This document shows, piece after piece, positions 33,762 through 44,507 of a stretch of DNA of 64,000 bases (within the stretch, counting starts at the first letter, position 1; each line of letters starts with the position of its first letter). Both the position numbers and the translations under genes were made by a program. The notes beneath the pieces were generated by a model, which was not told the origin of the DNA, searched no databases, and saw only the letters and a list, made by a program, of their open reading frames with translations. The stretch is taken from positions 1 through 64,000 of the forward strand of contig NW_026570455.1 of assembly GCF_019649055.1 (NCBI RefSeq), given 5' to 3'. This DNA is from Paramacrobiotus metropolitanus (taxonomy: Eukaryota; Tardigrada; Eutardigrada; Parachela; Macrobiotidae).

Positions 33762-34221
33762 GCTCTGACTCTGACTCAGACTCTGACCGCTCAAACTCTG
33801 ACTCTGACTACTCAAAGTCTGACTCTGACTGTCTAAACTCTGACTCTGACTCTGACTGAATAACCTAAGAATAACTTAAGAAACCTAAGAAACCTGAGAA
33901 AAGAAACCTAAGAAATCTAAGAAATCTAAGAAACCTAAGAAACCTGAGAAACCTAAGAAACCTAAGAAACCTAAGAAACCTGAGAAACCTAAGAAACCTA
34001 AGAAACCTAAGAAACCTAAGAAACCTAAGAAACCTAAGAAACCTAAGAAACCTAAGAAACCTAAGAAACCTAAGAAACCTAAGAAACCTAAGAAACCTAT
34101 TAAGAAACCTAAGAAACCCTCAGAGTCAGAGTCAGACTTTGAGCGGTCAGAGTCAGACTTTGAGTAGTCAGAGTCAGAGTTTGAGTGGTCAGAATCAGAG
34201 TCAGAGTCAGAGTTGGAGTCT
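33762..34221. repeat. (CCTAAGAAA)n satellite between inverted TCTGAC arms
   Basis: Left arm 33762-33858: repeated TCTGACTCTGAC with interspersed CGCTCAAA, TACTCAAA and TGTCTAAA spacers. Core 33862-34115: about 28 copies of CCTAAGAAA. Right arm 34117-34221: the complement of the left arm in reverse order, including GAGCGGTCAGAG and GAGTAGTCAGAG spacers. The spacers match in mirrored order, so the arms are one inverted unit. Confidence 0.9.
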
Positions 34222-34232
34222 AGGCCGGTAAA

Positions 34233-34969
34233 ATGGATTCTTTATCCCACAGGGTGTGTACACTGTGGAACGACGTCATTTCGCAAAGATTGCCACGTTA
34301 CTGTGTCGCAGTCCGCTGCCATCCAACGGTTGACCGGAGAGTGCCTTTCTCCGAGCCAAGCGATGGTGCATTGTACATACTTTATGTTACTGCGAGCTAC
34401 CAGCAGTGCCACAAAAGTCCTGACGCTCCACAATTTCCGTTCGACTAATCACTGGATCCGTCGGCTGTTGTGGGTACTGAAATCCAACGATGTGACGTTG
34501 TACTGCTGCGTCTAGAAAACAGCCAGGTGACCCACGAGGAAGCCGTGGCTGTATTGGCCTGAAAACGTGAACCAGCTGCAATACCACGACCTCTCGTGTT
34601 ACGATCATCATAACAACTAATCTGTTCTCTGCAGCAGCCAGCGTTGTCGGCGGCTACAAATAATTCAGTACCAGATCAGCAATGTCTTCAGTTTCGAACA
34701 TGTATTCGGATCCGCACCGCCGCGTTCGGCCCGCCAGATTCAACTTCCGGTGGTTATTTGTAATCTTATTCTGGAATGTGGAACGGATCCAGCAAGTCTT
34801 TCCTCCAGTTTGATGGCGGCCGTAAATGCGGAATGCGTCCCGGTCAGTGATGAATTCCGGGAAAAGGTGGCGAGGGTGTTCCAGGAAAATCTCGTGGACC
34901 ATAGCGCAACGCAGTGTGTGTCGATGCCGGTACGGACCATGCGTCACGATGCCGGACACTGCGAATGAT
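34233..34969 (+). pseudogene. unrecognised multi-segment coding remnant
   Basis: Frame 34233-34563 reads as protein-like with one in-frame TAA at 34446-34448 and continues coherently after it. A second segment from about 34635 (preceded by TGTTCTCTGCAG, a good acceptor) to the stop at 34967-34969 is open in another phase. The second part has a leucine/valine helical segment and charged tail. Not recognised. Could be a gene with unresolved introns or a decayed relative of a family elsewhere in the window. Confidence 0.35.
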
Positions 34970-36620
34970 TCGGGCTGTTACTGATTTGTACGTTAACAAC
35001 AGTTTACTATTCTTCATTTTACGGGGTGTTTTAACATACTTGAATTATGATAGTATTTGTACCTGACTGTCTATTTAGCGCAGTTCCAACTGGTTCAACA
35101 TTGGTGAAATGCGGCGGCGTGTGTCTTCATTAATTTTTACGTATGATAAATAATGTTTATATTGTGAACTGGTTTATAGTTTCTACTACCTTTTTGGTGT
35201 AATATATAAAGCTGCATGTGTTTCACATTTTACGTCCAGATGTCTTGTCCTGCTTTACAACGCGATATGAGGCAGTAACACCGCTCTTATATTATGCAAG
35301 TCGTTATAACCAAAAGCGTGAAAAGGTCACTTGCTTCATCTGACATATACGCGTTACTGGTACTGTAATGAAGAAAACCGTCGAAAGGTCACTGGATACT
35401 TCTTATATATCTAAAAAAGTGTTATGTTAAGTTTTGGTAAGTGGGTTATTTACCCATCTTGTCCGTGAAAGGCTGTTCGACGGCGGCGGAGAACTGCATG
35501 CCGGCTCCTGCCGTGCGTCCATTGCGGTGTCAAAGACCCAGTCCGGAGTGGGAGGAAGAAGGGGTTCTTCATTCTTGTCTACTGTCTCTGTGCAGCACTC
35601 CGCTGGTTTGTGCCAGCGCCAGTAAATTAGCCGGATGCCGTGGAGACTGTAGGTGCTTAACCGCAACAGCAACCGGTTAACTAACTGTCACCGATGCACT
35701 GCCCACCACTGCACCCATATCGGTACCGAACGCCGTGTCGCTGCCCCGCACGTTGACCGAGAACCTCTAAAGAACATATTATCGCATTCACGAATGAAAT
35801 CCAGAATAAATATTAGCAGACGATGTATCCTTGAAACCAGTTGAAAAGGAAATGTTTCCACAGGGACGGAAGCTACAGAAGCTAATAATTATCCTCACTA
35901 TTTTGGTCATAGTCTAACCCACAAGAAAACATTATAAGAATTATAAGAAGTTTTCGAGACACAGAGCGTGGACTGCAAATTAACCACCATGCTAAAAATC
36001 ACCGCAAGGAAATCTAATTTCAGCTGGCTACGGTAGATGTCTTCAAGGAAAAGCTGTGGTCGTTCTGCTCACCTTCTGAGGAACTGGGGAAGTATGAGAA
36101 GGAAATGTGATCAGTGCGATGTTCCGGTGCCCGACGTAATCCAGCGTCTGACGTCGATATATTATATTCAGGTAAAATGAGCAGTAAAACTCGGCACGCT
36201 GCCGGTACCCAAAGCACTCACTGCTTAGAATAATGATGTTCTCGGGAAGCTCGGAGATATGTATTATCGGTACTGCGGTAAGCCATAGCGATCGTTGGTA
36301 AGCTGGTGAAGGGCGAGAGAATTCATTTTTACACTTACGTATACCGATTTTCGTCAGCGTTACGCGTGCATATATCTCCAATAGCCATAATATACTTTCC
36401 CGGCATACGTTCTGCAATCTGCCGGCTGTAGTCCACAGACTGTAGTTTTAGGATGAGAAAGGATGAGAAGCGCAAAAGCGCGAGTTACTGCTCATAATGT
36501 ACAACCAAGCATTCGCACAAACACAGTTGAGGTTATGATACAACCGGGTCGGCGACGATTATTCGGCGACAGGTAGATTTCGGCGTTTATGGTCGTCATA
36601 TTTGCTGGATAGCGGAAGAG
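34970..36620. other. stretch without recognised gene
   Basis: Short frames on both strands, none with motif or splice support. No repeat family recognised. Confidence 0.45.
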
Positions 36621-36621
36621 G

Positions 36622-36873
36622 TCAGTAGTTATCTTCGAATGGCCCAGCGCTGAGCGGAAGGGTGTCCGCGCGAAAGTATTTGACCGGGGCGATGCTGGTC
36701 GCGCAGAGACGGCCCATGGCGACGAGCATCTCGGAGTCGTACCATCCGCTGGGATTGTCAGCGAGGAATTCCGGGCAGCGGGTCAGAGCAGGTCGCGTAC
36801 GCAGTGCCCGCTCTGGTTGGAGTATCTGCGAAGCACCCGCGTTCACGATCAGGGCGCATAGAAACACTGCCAA
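36622..36873 (-). CDS. small secreted-protein candidate, 5' end unresolved
   Basis: Minus frame of 83 codons whose first 15 residues (A-V-F-L-C-A-L-I-V-N-A-G-A-S) look like a signal-peptide core with an A-x-S cleavage context. The tail is polar with two more cysteines and P-S-G-W-Y-D. It begins at a TTG, and upstream in frame there is only an AAT run and then a stop. The start may be non-ATG, spliced or damaged. It lies just downstream of another signal-peptide-bearing frame on the same strand. Confidence 0.4.
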   Translation of the reverse strand: MAVFLCALIVNAGASQILQPERALRTRPALTRCPEFLADNPSGWYDSEMLVAMGRLCATSIAPVKYFRADTLPLSAGPFEDNY

Positions 36874-36929
36874 GGAATCATTATTATTATTATTACGAGT
36901 AGATTAACAGGAGCAATAACGTTTAATTA

Positions 36930-37189
36930 TTAATGACAGAATGACGAAATAATAATAAAGGAAGCAACGTTAACCAACCGGCAAAAGGCTTCGCCCACAG
37001 GCTGATATGATAATTCCTGCAGAATCTCCCGGTCAACGGCCAGGGTATACTCAAGCTCATTAAGCGCTCCAAGGTTAGATGCTCTTGCTTGCCATACTCC
37101 CGGCACTGAGCGGCTAGTTCCTCGCAGTCCAGACTGACGACGATGCGGGCACACAGCGCCCAGGCAAGCATCAGTATTTGTCGAAACAT
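36930..37189 (-). pseudogene. small secreted-protein candidate with frame change
   Basis: ATG at 37189 opens M-F-R-Q-I-L-M-L-A-W-A-L-C-A-R-I-V-V-S, a good signal peptide, followed by D-C-E-E-L and a second cysteine. Around 37085-37065 protein-like character passes to another minus frame (L-E-Y-T-L-A-V-D, then Y-Q-P-V-G-E-A-F-C), which ends at about 36930. A one-base frameshift or a tiny intron would reconcile the two. Function unknown; extracellular location inferred. Confidence 0.4.
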
Positions 37190-37199
37190 TCGCACACTT

Positions 37200-38440
37200 T
37201 CGACAATCTAACCATTCTTATGTCAGCCAGAATATTATGGTAAAACCGTCAACTATAGATCGTAGAATTACGGAATTACGGCGTTAAATACGGACCAGCC
37301 TCTCTATATTTAGTTTACAATGTTGCTCTCATCCTGTTTCGTTCTATTTTGTAAGTACTTATCTCTCAACTTGTACGACTTGGCACAGCCAGCCTATACA
37401 AATGCGCGGTCAAAGAACTGACCAATCTTGAAGAAATTGCTTTTCCCCATCAAGTTATCGATCGAATAACGCAGCATAAGTAATACGACGTACGGTACAG
37501 TACGGTACGGTGCTATGCTCTGCTAACATTCAGGATATTATGATCGATTTATTCGGTGATAAGGAAAGATGGACGTGGAATTTGGTTGACATATGCACTC
37601 GTTGTGCTGGAAAACTGAGTACCTATTGGCGATTTTTATCCGCTGCGATGCAATGATTCATCTATGTCTAATGTACCTAATTAAATGTATGCGCTTCCTC
37701 GTCGATTTACATCTCGATTTTTAGACCCAGCTGCGATAAGTTCGATATCTGTACATACTTTCTGCCGACAAGACGGAAATTTACGACGCTGTTGACTGGA
37801 ATTCCACGGAAAGTAATCACGCTACCCTATTAAAAGTTTTTGTGTCAACGATAGTTTTTTCAGCACTTTTTTTCGTACGTTTGGTGACACGTGATACGTG
37901 TGATGCACAATACCCCTTAAATCGTTACGTTTTTATCCTGTAAGACACAAATTTGTCCGCTCAACGACATTTTTTTGCTTTTTTGGACATATTTTGTACT
38001 GGTGCAAAAATGTACTCTTTAACGGTGAAATGTGTGTTTCGTATATCAGTTCAATGCCAATAATTACGGTGAATTCTTTAGAATATATTTTTATAATAAT
38101 CGGTTGCTGTAGCGAATCATGTTATTATACACAATTTTGAACGTTGCATAGTTATCAGCGCAAAATTAGTTGGCTCGAATTTTGTTAATCAAGAGCAGTA
38201 TTGAATCAACTGACAAATAACAACCTTAACCGAAACAAAATTAAAAATTAACGCTGCATACTGAATACAAGTACACTGTAAAAAGAAAATAATTCACCCT
38301 TCTCAAACAAGAACACAACCACTCCACTGAAATGCCAAAATAAAACCACGCAGCACATTATGATACAATCAAATTAAAATAAATGAAATGTCGCAGTCGG
38401 CTGTATATTGAAAAAAGCGTGTCCAAAACCCGAAAATCTA
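37200..38440. other. non-coding region downstream of the BEN gene
   Basis: AT-rich, no gene seen. A CACTGTAAAAAG string at 38272 resembles a CACTA-element terminus, but no matching right end was found. Confidence 0.45.
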
Positions 38441-38445
38441 AAACC

Positions 38446-41400
38446 TTAAGAAAACAGCTTCTCCATTTCCGCAAAAGTGCGAATGCGGTCGCTATAGCTT
38501 TTCCGCAGCTTTCCCTGGATCTTTTCCACGTCCAGGGTCTCAGTCCATCGGGATGCCGGGTCTTTTTTGATCATTCGACGCTGATGCAATTTCACGTGAT
38601 CTATAAAAAGCAGTACACGGTTAAATAAACAGAATATCTAGCTTGATAAATGCAAAATCAGCCAAATTTTCGCACTCGTTACAATATTCAGTGCTGTACA
38701 ATGTCAAGTTTTTTTATTATGATTTATATATATTTGTGCAGGCTTTGTACTTACTCCAGAATGCAAGCCAGTTGTTTTTTCCCAGCACCTTAGCCAGACC
38801 GACACCCTTCTGCTTGTGATTGTACGCAATGGCAAGGTTCTCATGGTCCATAATGGCCTTCATTAAAGATTTGGCATATTTGGAAGCGCGCGTAATCTTG
38901 GGATCCAATTTCAGCTCATTCAGCTTGTCCAAACTGATGAAGATGTCGCCGGCTTCATCGAGCTTTACGCAACCGTTGTTCTTCGCCTCCTGCTCGGCCA
39001 TTAGGAAAGTAAAAGGAACGCTCTTGACAACTGGAAAAGATTAAATAATTATCAACGGAAGTATCCAGTGCATGGGACAAGTCTAAATCCATGTTTTATA
39101 TAAATACATTTTATACGAAAACCTTTTTAAGGAAAATGCCCCGGTACATAGCTTCAAAAATGGGATACATACACCAAAACTTTCGCTTGCGCGCACTCCG
39201 AAACCCTTTGTTTTTAAACTTAATGCCATTCTAAAGCTACATGATTCGTATACATTGTTCTGAAAATCGTTTTTGCGCGTGCAGCATTTGGTTGCCGAGA
39301 AATGACGTACTAAAATGGCGGAAAAGATTAAATGCATTGTTGTTAGTCTGGTTATTATCTGATCTTTTCGAAACTATGCTACTAAAAGCACATTGCCCTG
39401 AAGTCGAAAGTGAAAAAATTTAAGATCCATAGCATTTGTTTCTGATTTTAAAATTAAATTAGAATATTTTGAAATTTATTTGAAAGTTACGGGAAAGTGC
39501 TATGAATCTGAAATTTGGTTTTCTTTCGACTTCATGGCCTTGTGCCTTTACAGCAAAGTTTCTCGAAGATCTCCTAATTACCAGATTTTTGGTTCATAAA
39601 AATGAATTTAAACCTTTCCGCTATTTTAGTACCTCATATCTCGGCAACCAGATGTTGCACGCGCAAACGATTTTCAGAACAATGTACACAAAGCATTTAG
39701 CTTTAGAATGACATAGAGTTAAAAAAAAACAATTTTGAAGTGCGCGCAAGCAAAAGTTTTAGTGCATGTATCCCATTTTTGAAAGCTATGTACCGGGGCA
39801 TTTCCTCTTAAGTACTATCAGCTATTTAAGAAGTAAAATTACCCATTTTCGGTTTGTTCTTGTGAGCCGGCAGCAGCAGCGCTAGCTTCTCGTTCACCTC
39901 TAAAAAAAGGAAAAATAATTATTAGTAATAAAAGATTCTTCAGCCGTGCTACAATAACTCACTCAAAGGAAGACAGCCGGTGCATGGCGCAAAATATGTA
40001 CACTTGTACAACAGCTTTAGCTTGCTAGCTTTTCTAGACAATGTGCAAAGTACTGTAGTTGACAAAGTACAAACATACCGGCAGCCTTCCGTAAATAAGT
40101 ACATTTGTATACGAAAATGAATGGAATTTATCATCAAAAATTAATAAAAATTTATAGGTTATTCTCATGTACAATGTCCAGCGGAATTTTTGACAGGAGC
40201 GCAGCGAAGGTACTATGTATTCAAGACTAATGCTTTGGTTGATTTATGTTCGTTACGGAGGTCGCTACGAAAGGTTGTTACGAAACTGTTGCTGGCTAGT
40301 TTTATTTTTAGTATAAATTAATAATAATTATGTTAAGAAATCGTTAAAAGTGCTACAGGTAGGACGTTAAAAATTGATTAACACTCGTACGAGTGACACG
40401 CGCTGCTCCGTTCCAGTCTGCCAAATGCACCCCAACATGCATTTTTCCTAGTTATAATTAATTTTTATGTATGCAGTATTATGAAGCGTTGAAAGATCAG
40501 CAAGTTGCATTTTAAGTACTGTGCAACTGTACCTTTCCTGGACCTTTGGAGCCGTAATGCTTTGTCGCGCAGATTTTGCTTGAGGGCTACCAGTTGTTGC
40601 ACTTCCGTGAACTGCTTTCCATTGCTCGGCGGGACTGCTTCATGCACTTGGTTCTGCCTTTCCGCGATTGGCGCCGCTGAATTGGCGCCAGATAAGTCGT
40701 CCGGATGCTGATCCACAGGCACATGCTCTGCGTCGACTGCTGGATTGTTCTCCTGTTGTCCAGCTTCCAAGGAAACGCTGCGCGAAATGGGTGGTTCAGG
40801 TGACTTCCGGTCATTTCTTTCGTGAATTGGTGTGCTTGGAGTCACGCTCTTCCCACTCTCTGCCGTCGGCTTTCCATTTTGAGAATTTGCGCCGTTGTTA
40901 TTGCGAAGCTACAACAGTTATTCATATCATCCTCACTGTACGTATGTACTGTACTTAATGAGTAATTATCATTGATATTAATATTTGCTTGAATGAATAG
41001 TGACTTATTTACAACTACTTCAACCTTCTCATATTATTTTGCAATGTGCAAATTTAAGTACGATTATACTGAAAGTACAGTAACCTCTGTGAGATTGAAA
41101 ATTACAAATATTGAACATCTGCAAATACCTAACGCGCAGTTCAGAACCACTGGCGCCGGCGGCCGATATGAATTAATTAAGAACGGCACAAAACATTATT
41201 ATTGTAATTAATAATGAGTTAATAATATTAATGACGAAAATGGGGTTCCGCAAATGGCTGTGCATAGCAATACGGTAAACTTTTGATCGCACGTTAACGA
41301 CAGTTATCGCTGTACAATTTCTGACATTAATATTAATAACATTGTATCATTAGGTACATTGTTAATGTATTAATTTCTAATCCATCAGTGTGACGGGTGA

Positions 41401-42607
41401 CTTGCAAAGTCGTTTACAATCCGCTTGAACTGGCAGCTGCATATTGAGCGGCGTCTTTCTGCTCCAATGATACAATGCCGTAAGGATTGCATTATTGATT
41501 TGTATTGTGTGAATCCTCGCTGGTCGGTCTTGCAGCAGCGTAAATTTCCGCGGTTAAGGAAGTTTTATTAATAGAGGACAGCATGTGTAAGTATCGCAAC
41601 ATGCGTTTACATGAGTACATGGTTCGGTTGAGTGATACTGTCCTCTGTTAACGCATCTTCCTCGCGAGTATTTTCACACTGCATCGAAACTTAAAACCAA
41701 CGATTCATTCATCATTCTGTAGTATTTACCGGTTATGTCCCTGTTTGGCAGAAAGAGGCCGCAAAATACGCAGGTTCCAGTTCAAGCAGATAGTCAAGGA
41801 CAGTGCAAGCGTACAGTAATGTCACGACGATGGTGCCTATGAGTAACGCAAATACGAGTACGAGTACTGTATGTATTTGTCTACTGCAGACTTCTGAGCC
41901 GTTGTCAACGGAAACCGCAGTAATTCTTTGTTAATTAAATTAACTATTTACTAGATGCTATTTTTAAAGCGCTTAACTAACAGTAAAACGGCAACATTGA
42001 AATGATATAAGAACAGTTTTATGACGTTTTTAATAATCGCATAAGACACATAATTGCATAATTGTGACGTTTTTCATTATCGCATAACACGTTGTATCAC
42101 AGGTGAATAAAGAAAATAATAGAGAAAATAATAGTACAGTAACGACAAGAAAAACATCTATAATAATTAATGGATTAATGCAGTAACGGACGGATGCAAT
42201 TAACGGATCAACTCTTAACTGCGTTCACTTACCGCTGCTCGGTGCTGCTCATCATACAGGCGGAACGCTGTAGCGGCTTCTTCCGGATCGTCCGAAACGC
42301 ACATAACCGTCGCCTTGCACTGCCGGAACCGTTTACGATTATCCCACTTTGCACGGAGTAACATGCCCGGAAAAAGCTTCTTTTTCCCCACATACTCGGC
42401 GACAATTTCATCCGTCTTCCTTGGCCTGAGCATCCCATCCCGTCCAACCTCTCTGGGCAGTAACAAGCGAGCCATCTTGTCCTCCTCGTATACAATGACG
42501 ACGTGGTCTTTTCCTGCAGATCCCGCTACACACTCAGTAAAAGCGTCCGGGCACTCTTTGTCGCTGTCCACATCGGATGTGGCGTCTCCGGCTTTCTTTT
42601 TCGACAT
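38446..42607 (-). CDS. BEN-domain protein, five exons, 412 aa
   Basis: Exons on the minus strand: 42607-42233, 40908-40533, 39899-39843, 39030-38755 and 38600-38446. All donors are GT (GTAAGT, GTACAG, GTAATT, GTAAGT), all acceptors AG with pyrimidine tracts, and the phases (0,1,1,1) agree; lengths sum to 1239 nt. Start is the ATG at 42607 after an upstream A-rich leader. Exon 1 has an acidic start, then a strand-rich basic region (L-F-P-G-M-L-L-R-A-K-W). Exon 2 is a Ser/Pro/Gln linker ending in a coiled coil (V-Q-Q-L-V-A-L-K-Q-N-L). Exons 4-5 hold the BEN-like domain: V-K-L-D-E-A-G-D-I-F-I-S, then helices to the C-terminus. BEN proteins bind DNA and usually repress transcription. Intron 3 carries a TTAA MITE. 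It starts 418 bp from the divergent transposase exon, so a shared promoter is possible. Confidence 0.75.
39131..39807. mobile_element. TTAA MITE family 1b inside BEN intron 3
   Basis: Left end GGAAAATGCCCCGGTACATA, right end GTACCGGGGCATTTCCTC. TTAA at 39127-39130 and 39808-39811. Long imperfect inverted arms. It ends about 30 bp from the exon at 39843-39899 without disturbing its splice site. Confidence 0.85.
41541..41656. repeat. hairpin in BEN intron 1
   Basis: ATAGAGGACAG near 41571 and CTGTCCTCTGTTAA near 41638 form imperfect arms of about 27 bases together with GGAAG/CTTCC ends. Confidence 0.45.
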
Positions 42608-43025
42608 TATTCTCTTACGGAGAAGATAAGGAGCAGAGCGAATCTATTTATACCTTAATTGCAGTAATAAATCGGCAGCAATCAATGCCCACAGTTAACC
42701 CACTAGAGAAGCTTGCTTTGTTCGATAAACCACATCAACTTATTTTGTAAATGACGATTCCCAACTGAACAGTGCAGCAAACAACTGATGCCTTCGCCAT
42801 TTTGGCGCGCAGGCAAGATATCTTACTACGTGACTCACTGTTACCCCAGATAAGACGCTAATACTCTATTTTTTTATCGTACAAGTTACCGTAGTCGAGT
42901 ACGTATTCTTTCGAAGAGTGCGGGGCGTCTTCGTATGGACTATGCTGTGGTACTTATTTTATTCCCAGTATATTTAATGTGGACAATTATCGTTGATTTT
43001 TCTTGACCTCCTGATTTGCACCGCA
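42608..43025. promoter_or_regulatory. 418-bp divergent intergenic region
   Basis: Lies between the ATG of the BEN gene (minus) and the ATG of the transposase-like first exon (plus). AT-rich. Expected to hold both promoters; no specific motif identified. Inference from position only. Confidence 0.35.
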
Positions 43026-43469
43026 ATGAAACGGATCAGACTTTCTAAAGCTAATGCTAACCGGCTACTATCTCATGCCCGTAATGTGCATGCAACAGAT
43101 TCAGAAATTAGTTCATCGCCTGCAAACTATAACGAAGCGGCAGTTACGGTCAACCGCAACGTCGTATTATCGGATAATAATAATGACACATCAAATGGTT
43201 CTGTGCGTGACTACGGTTCTGATTCCGCAAGTGATGACACAACTTCATGCTCTTCGGATGACTGCCCTGAAGATTGCGAAGAATACACATCATGTAAGCA
43301 TGTTATTTGCTCCTTAGTGCAAGACGAAACCGGCATATAAGTGTAAATTCAGGGTCATATGCAGTATGTACACATTTCTTCAACTAACCCGGTGCTACGC
43401 GCATAATTATTGCTCAATTGCACGTAAATATAGAGCTACTAATTTTGGTATTATACGCCGTAACGCAGT

Positions 43470-43520
43470 AAACATTTTGTTTGAGAGTGCGCGAAAGTGA
43501 AAGGTTTTAGTGTCATATGT
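43470..43520 (+). repeat. short MITE family 1 fragment
   Basis: TTTGAGAGTGCGCGAAAGTG followed by AAAGGTTTTAGTG, matching the right arm of family 1 elements. Confidence 0.6.
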
Positions 43521-43865
43521 CTACACGTTTTGCATAACTACTCGTATATTGTCGAATCGCTTGTGCTTTTTGCTTAATACTACCCTTGCAAGCTGCCAGC
43601 ATGGTAAAAGTTTATTTTTCGAGATATTGTAAAAAGTTAAAATCAAGCGATACACCAGCATGGAAAAAAGGAAATATAACAAAAGATTATAAAAAGCTTT
43701 CCGCAGCATAGTGCCAGACCAAAAAAACCAACCGATATTAACCTATTAACGCATCGATAAATGCCTTGCAAAGACTTATACAGTAGTATTACTAGCGTAA
43801 TTAAAATGCTTAAATGCAACCGCAAATAATTTTTCGCGAAGACCGTGCTTACGTATCATAAGTGG

Positions 43866-44507
43866 CTAGTAAATTCCACGCTTCTTTCTTTTAAGTGAAA
43901 TTGGTGGCATTGGCTTTGGGCTGCATTTCGTATTAGGTGTTTCTTTGCCGCCTTTGTCTTTGTTGTCGGTAGCTTCGGTAGCCACTTCATCTGTCTTGGT
44001 TTCAGTCTTTTTATCTGGCTTTTTTCTATAATTTAGGTACAATTTTTAGCTATTACGAATTTACGATCGTGTTGATTATTGTAGATAAGCAAGCATTTTC
44101 CTGCAAGTCATCAAATTGGTTTTCGTACAGCAAAACTGGATGCAATCAAAAAGTATTTTTGAAATTTTATATTAAAAGTTAGCACAATGCGCCTACTTGT
44201 CCTGCTCCTCTTCATCGGAGTAAACCACACCCCTCGCTGGCATAACAATCCGGGACCACGGAATAACAACCGACATTCCGGCATTTTTATGCCTCTTTGT
44301 AATCCTTTTAACTGCCGGCTTAGATTCCATGGAAGCCGATGAGCCGGGCACAGATTGCTCCCCGGATGAGCCGGGCACAGGTTGATCGGCGGATGAGCCG
44401 GGAACAGGTTGCTCGACGGATGAGCCGGGCACAGGTTGATCGGCGGATGAGCCGGGAACAGGTTGCTCGACGGATGAGCCGGTCACAGGTTGCACAGTGT
44501 CAGACAT
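43866..44507 (-). CDS. two-exon low-complexity protein with PVPGSS repeats, 156 aa
   Basis: Exon 1 44507-44197 and exon 2 44025-43866, intron 171 bp (donor GTAGGC, acceptor CTATAG), joined in phase; total 471 nt including stop. ATG start with a purine-rich context. Residues about 8-60 are six imperfect repeats of E/D-Q-P-V-P-G-S-S. Then comes a basic patch (K-R-I-T-K-R-H-K), an acidic S-D-E-E-E-Q-D, and in exon 2 a Lys/Thr/Glu-rich tail ending K-R-K-K-R. No folded domain. Charge pattern and terminal basic cluster suggest a nuclear protein (inference). The gene lies inside the transposase interval on the opposite strand. Repeat period is 30 bp pairs at DNA level, so copy number may vary. Confidence 0.55.

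Noticed and set aside
36880-36897. ATT triplet run as a microsatellite of note
   Set aside because: Only about five units, common in AT-rich DNA.
38272-38284. CACTGTAAAAAG as left terminus of a CACTA element holding both BEN and transposase genes
   Set aside because: No inverted partner was found between 47.5 and 48.3 kb, so the boundary is unsupported.
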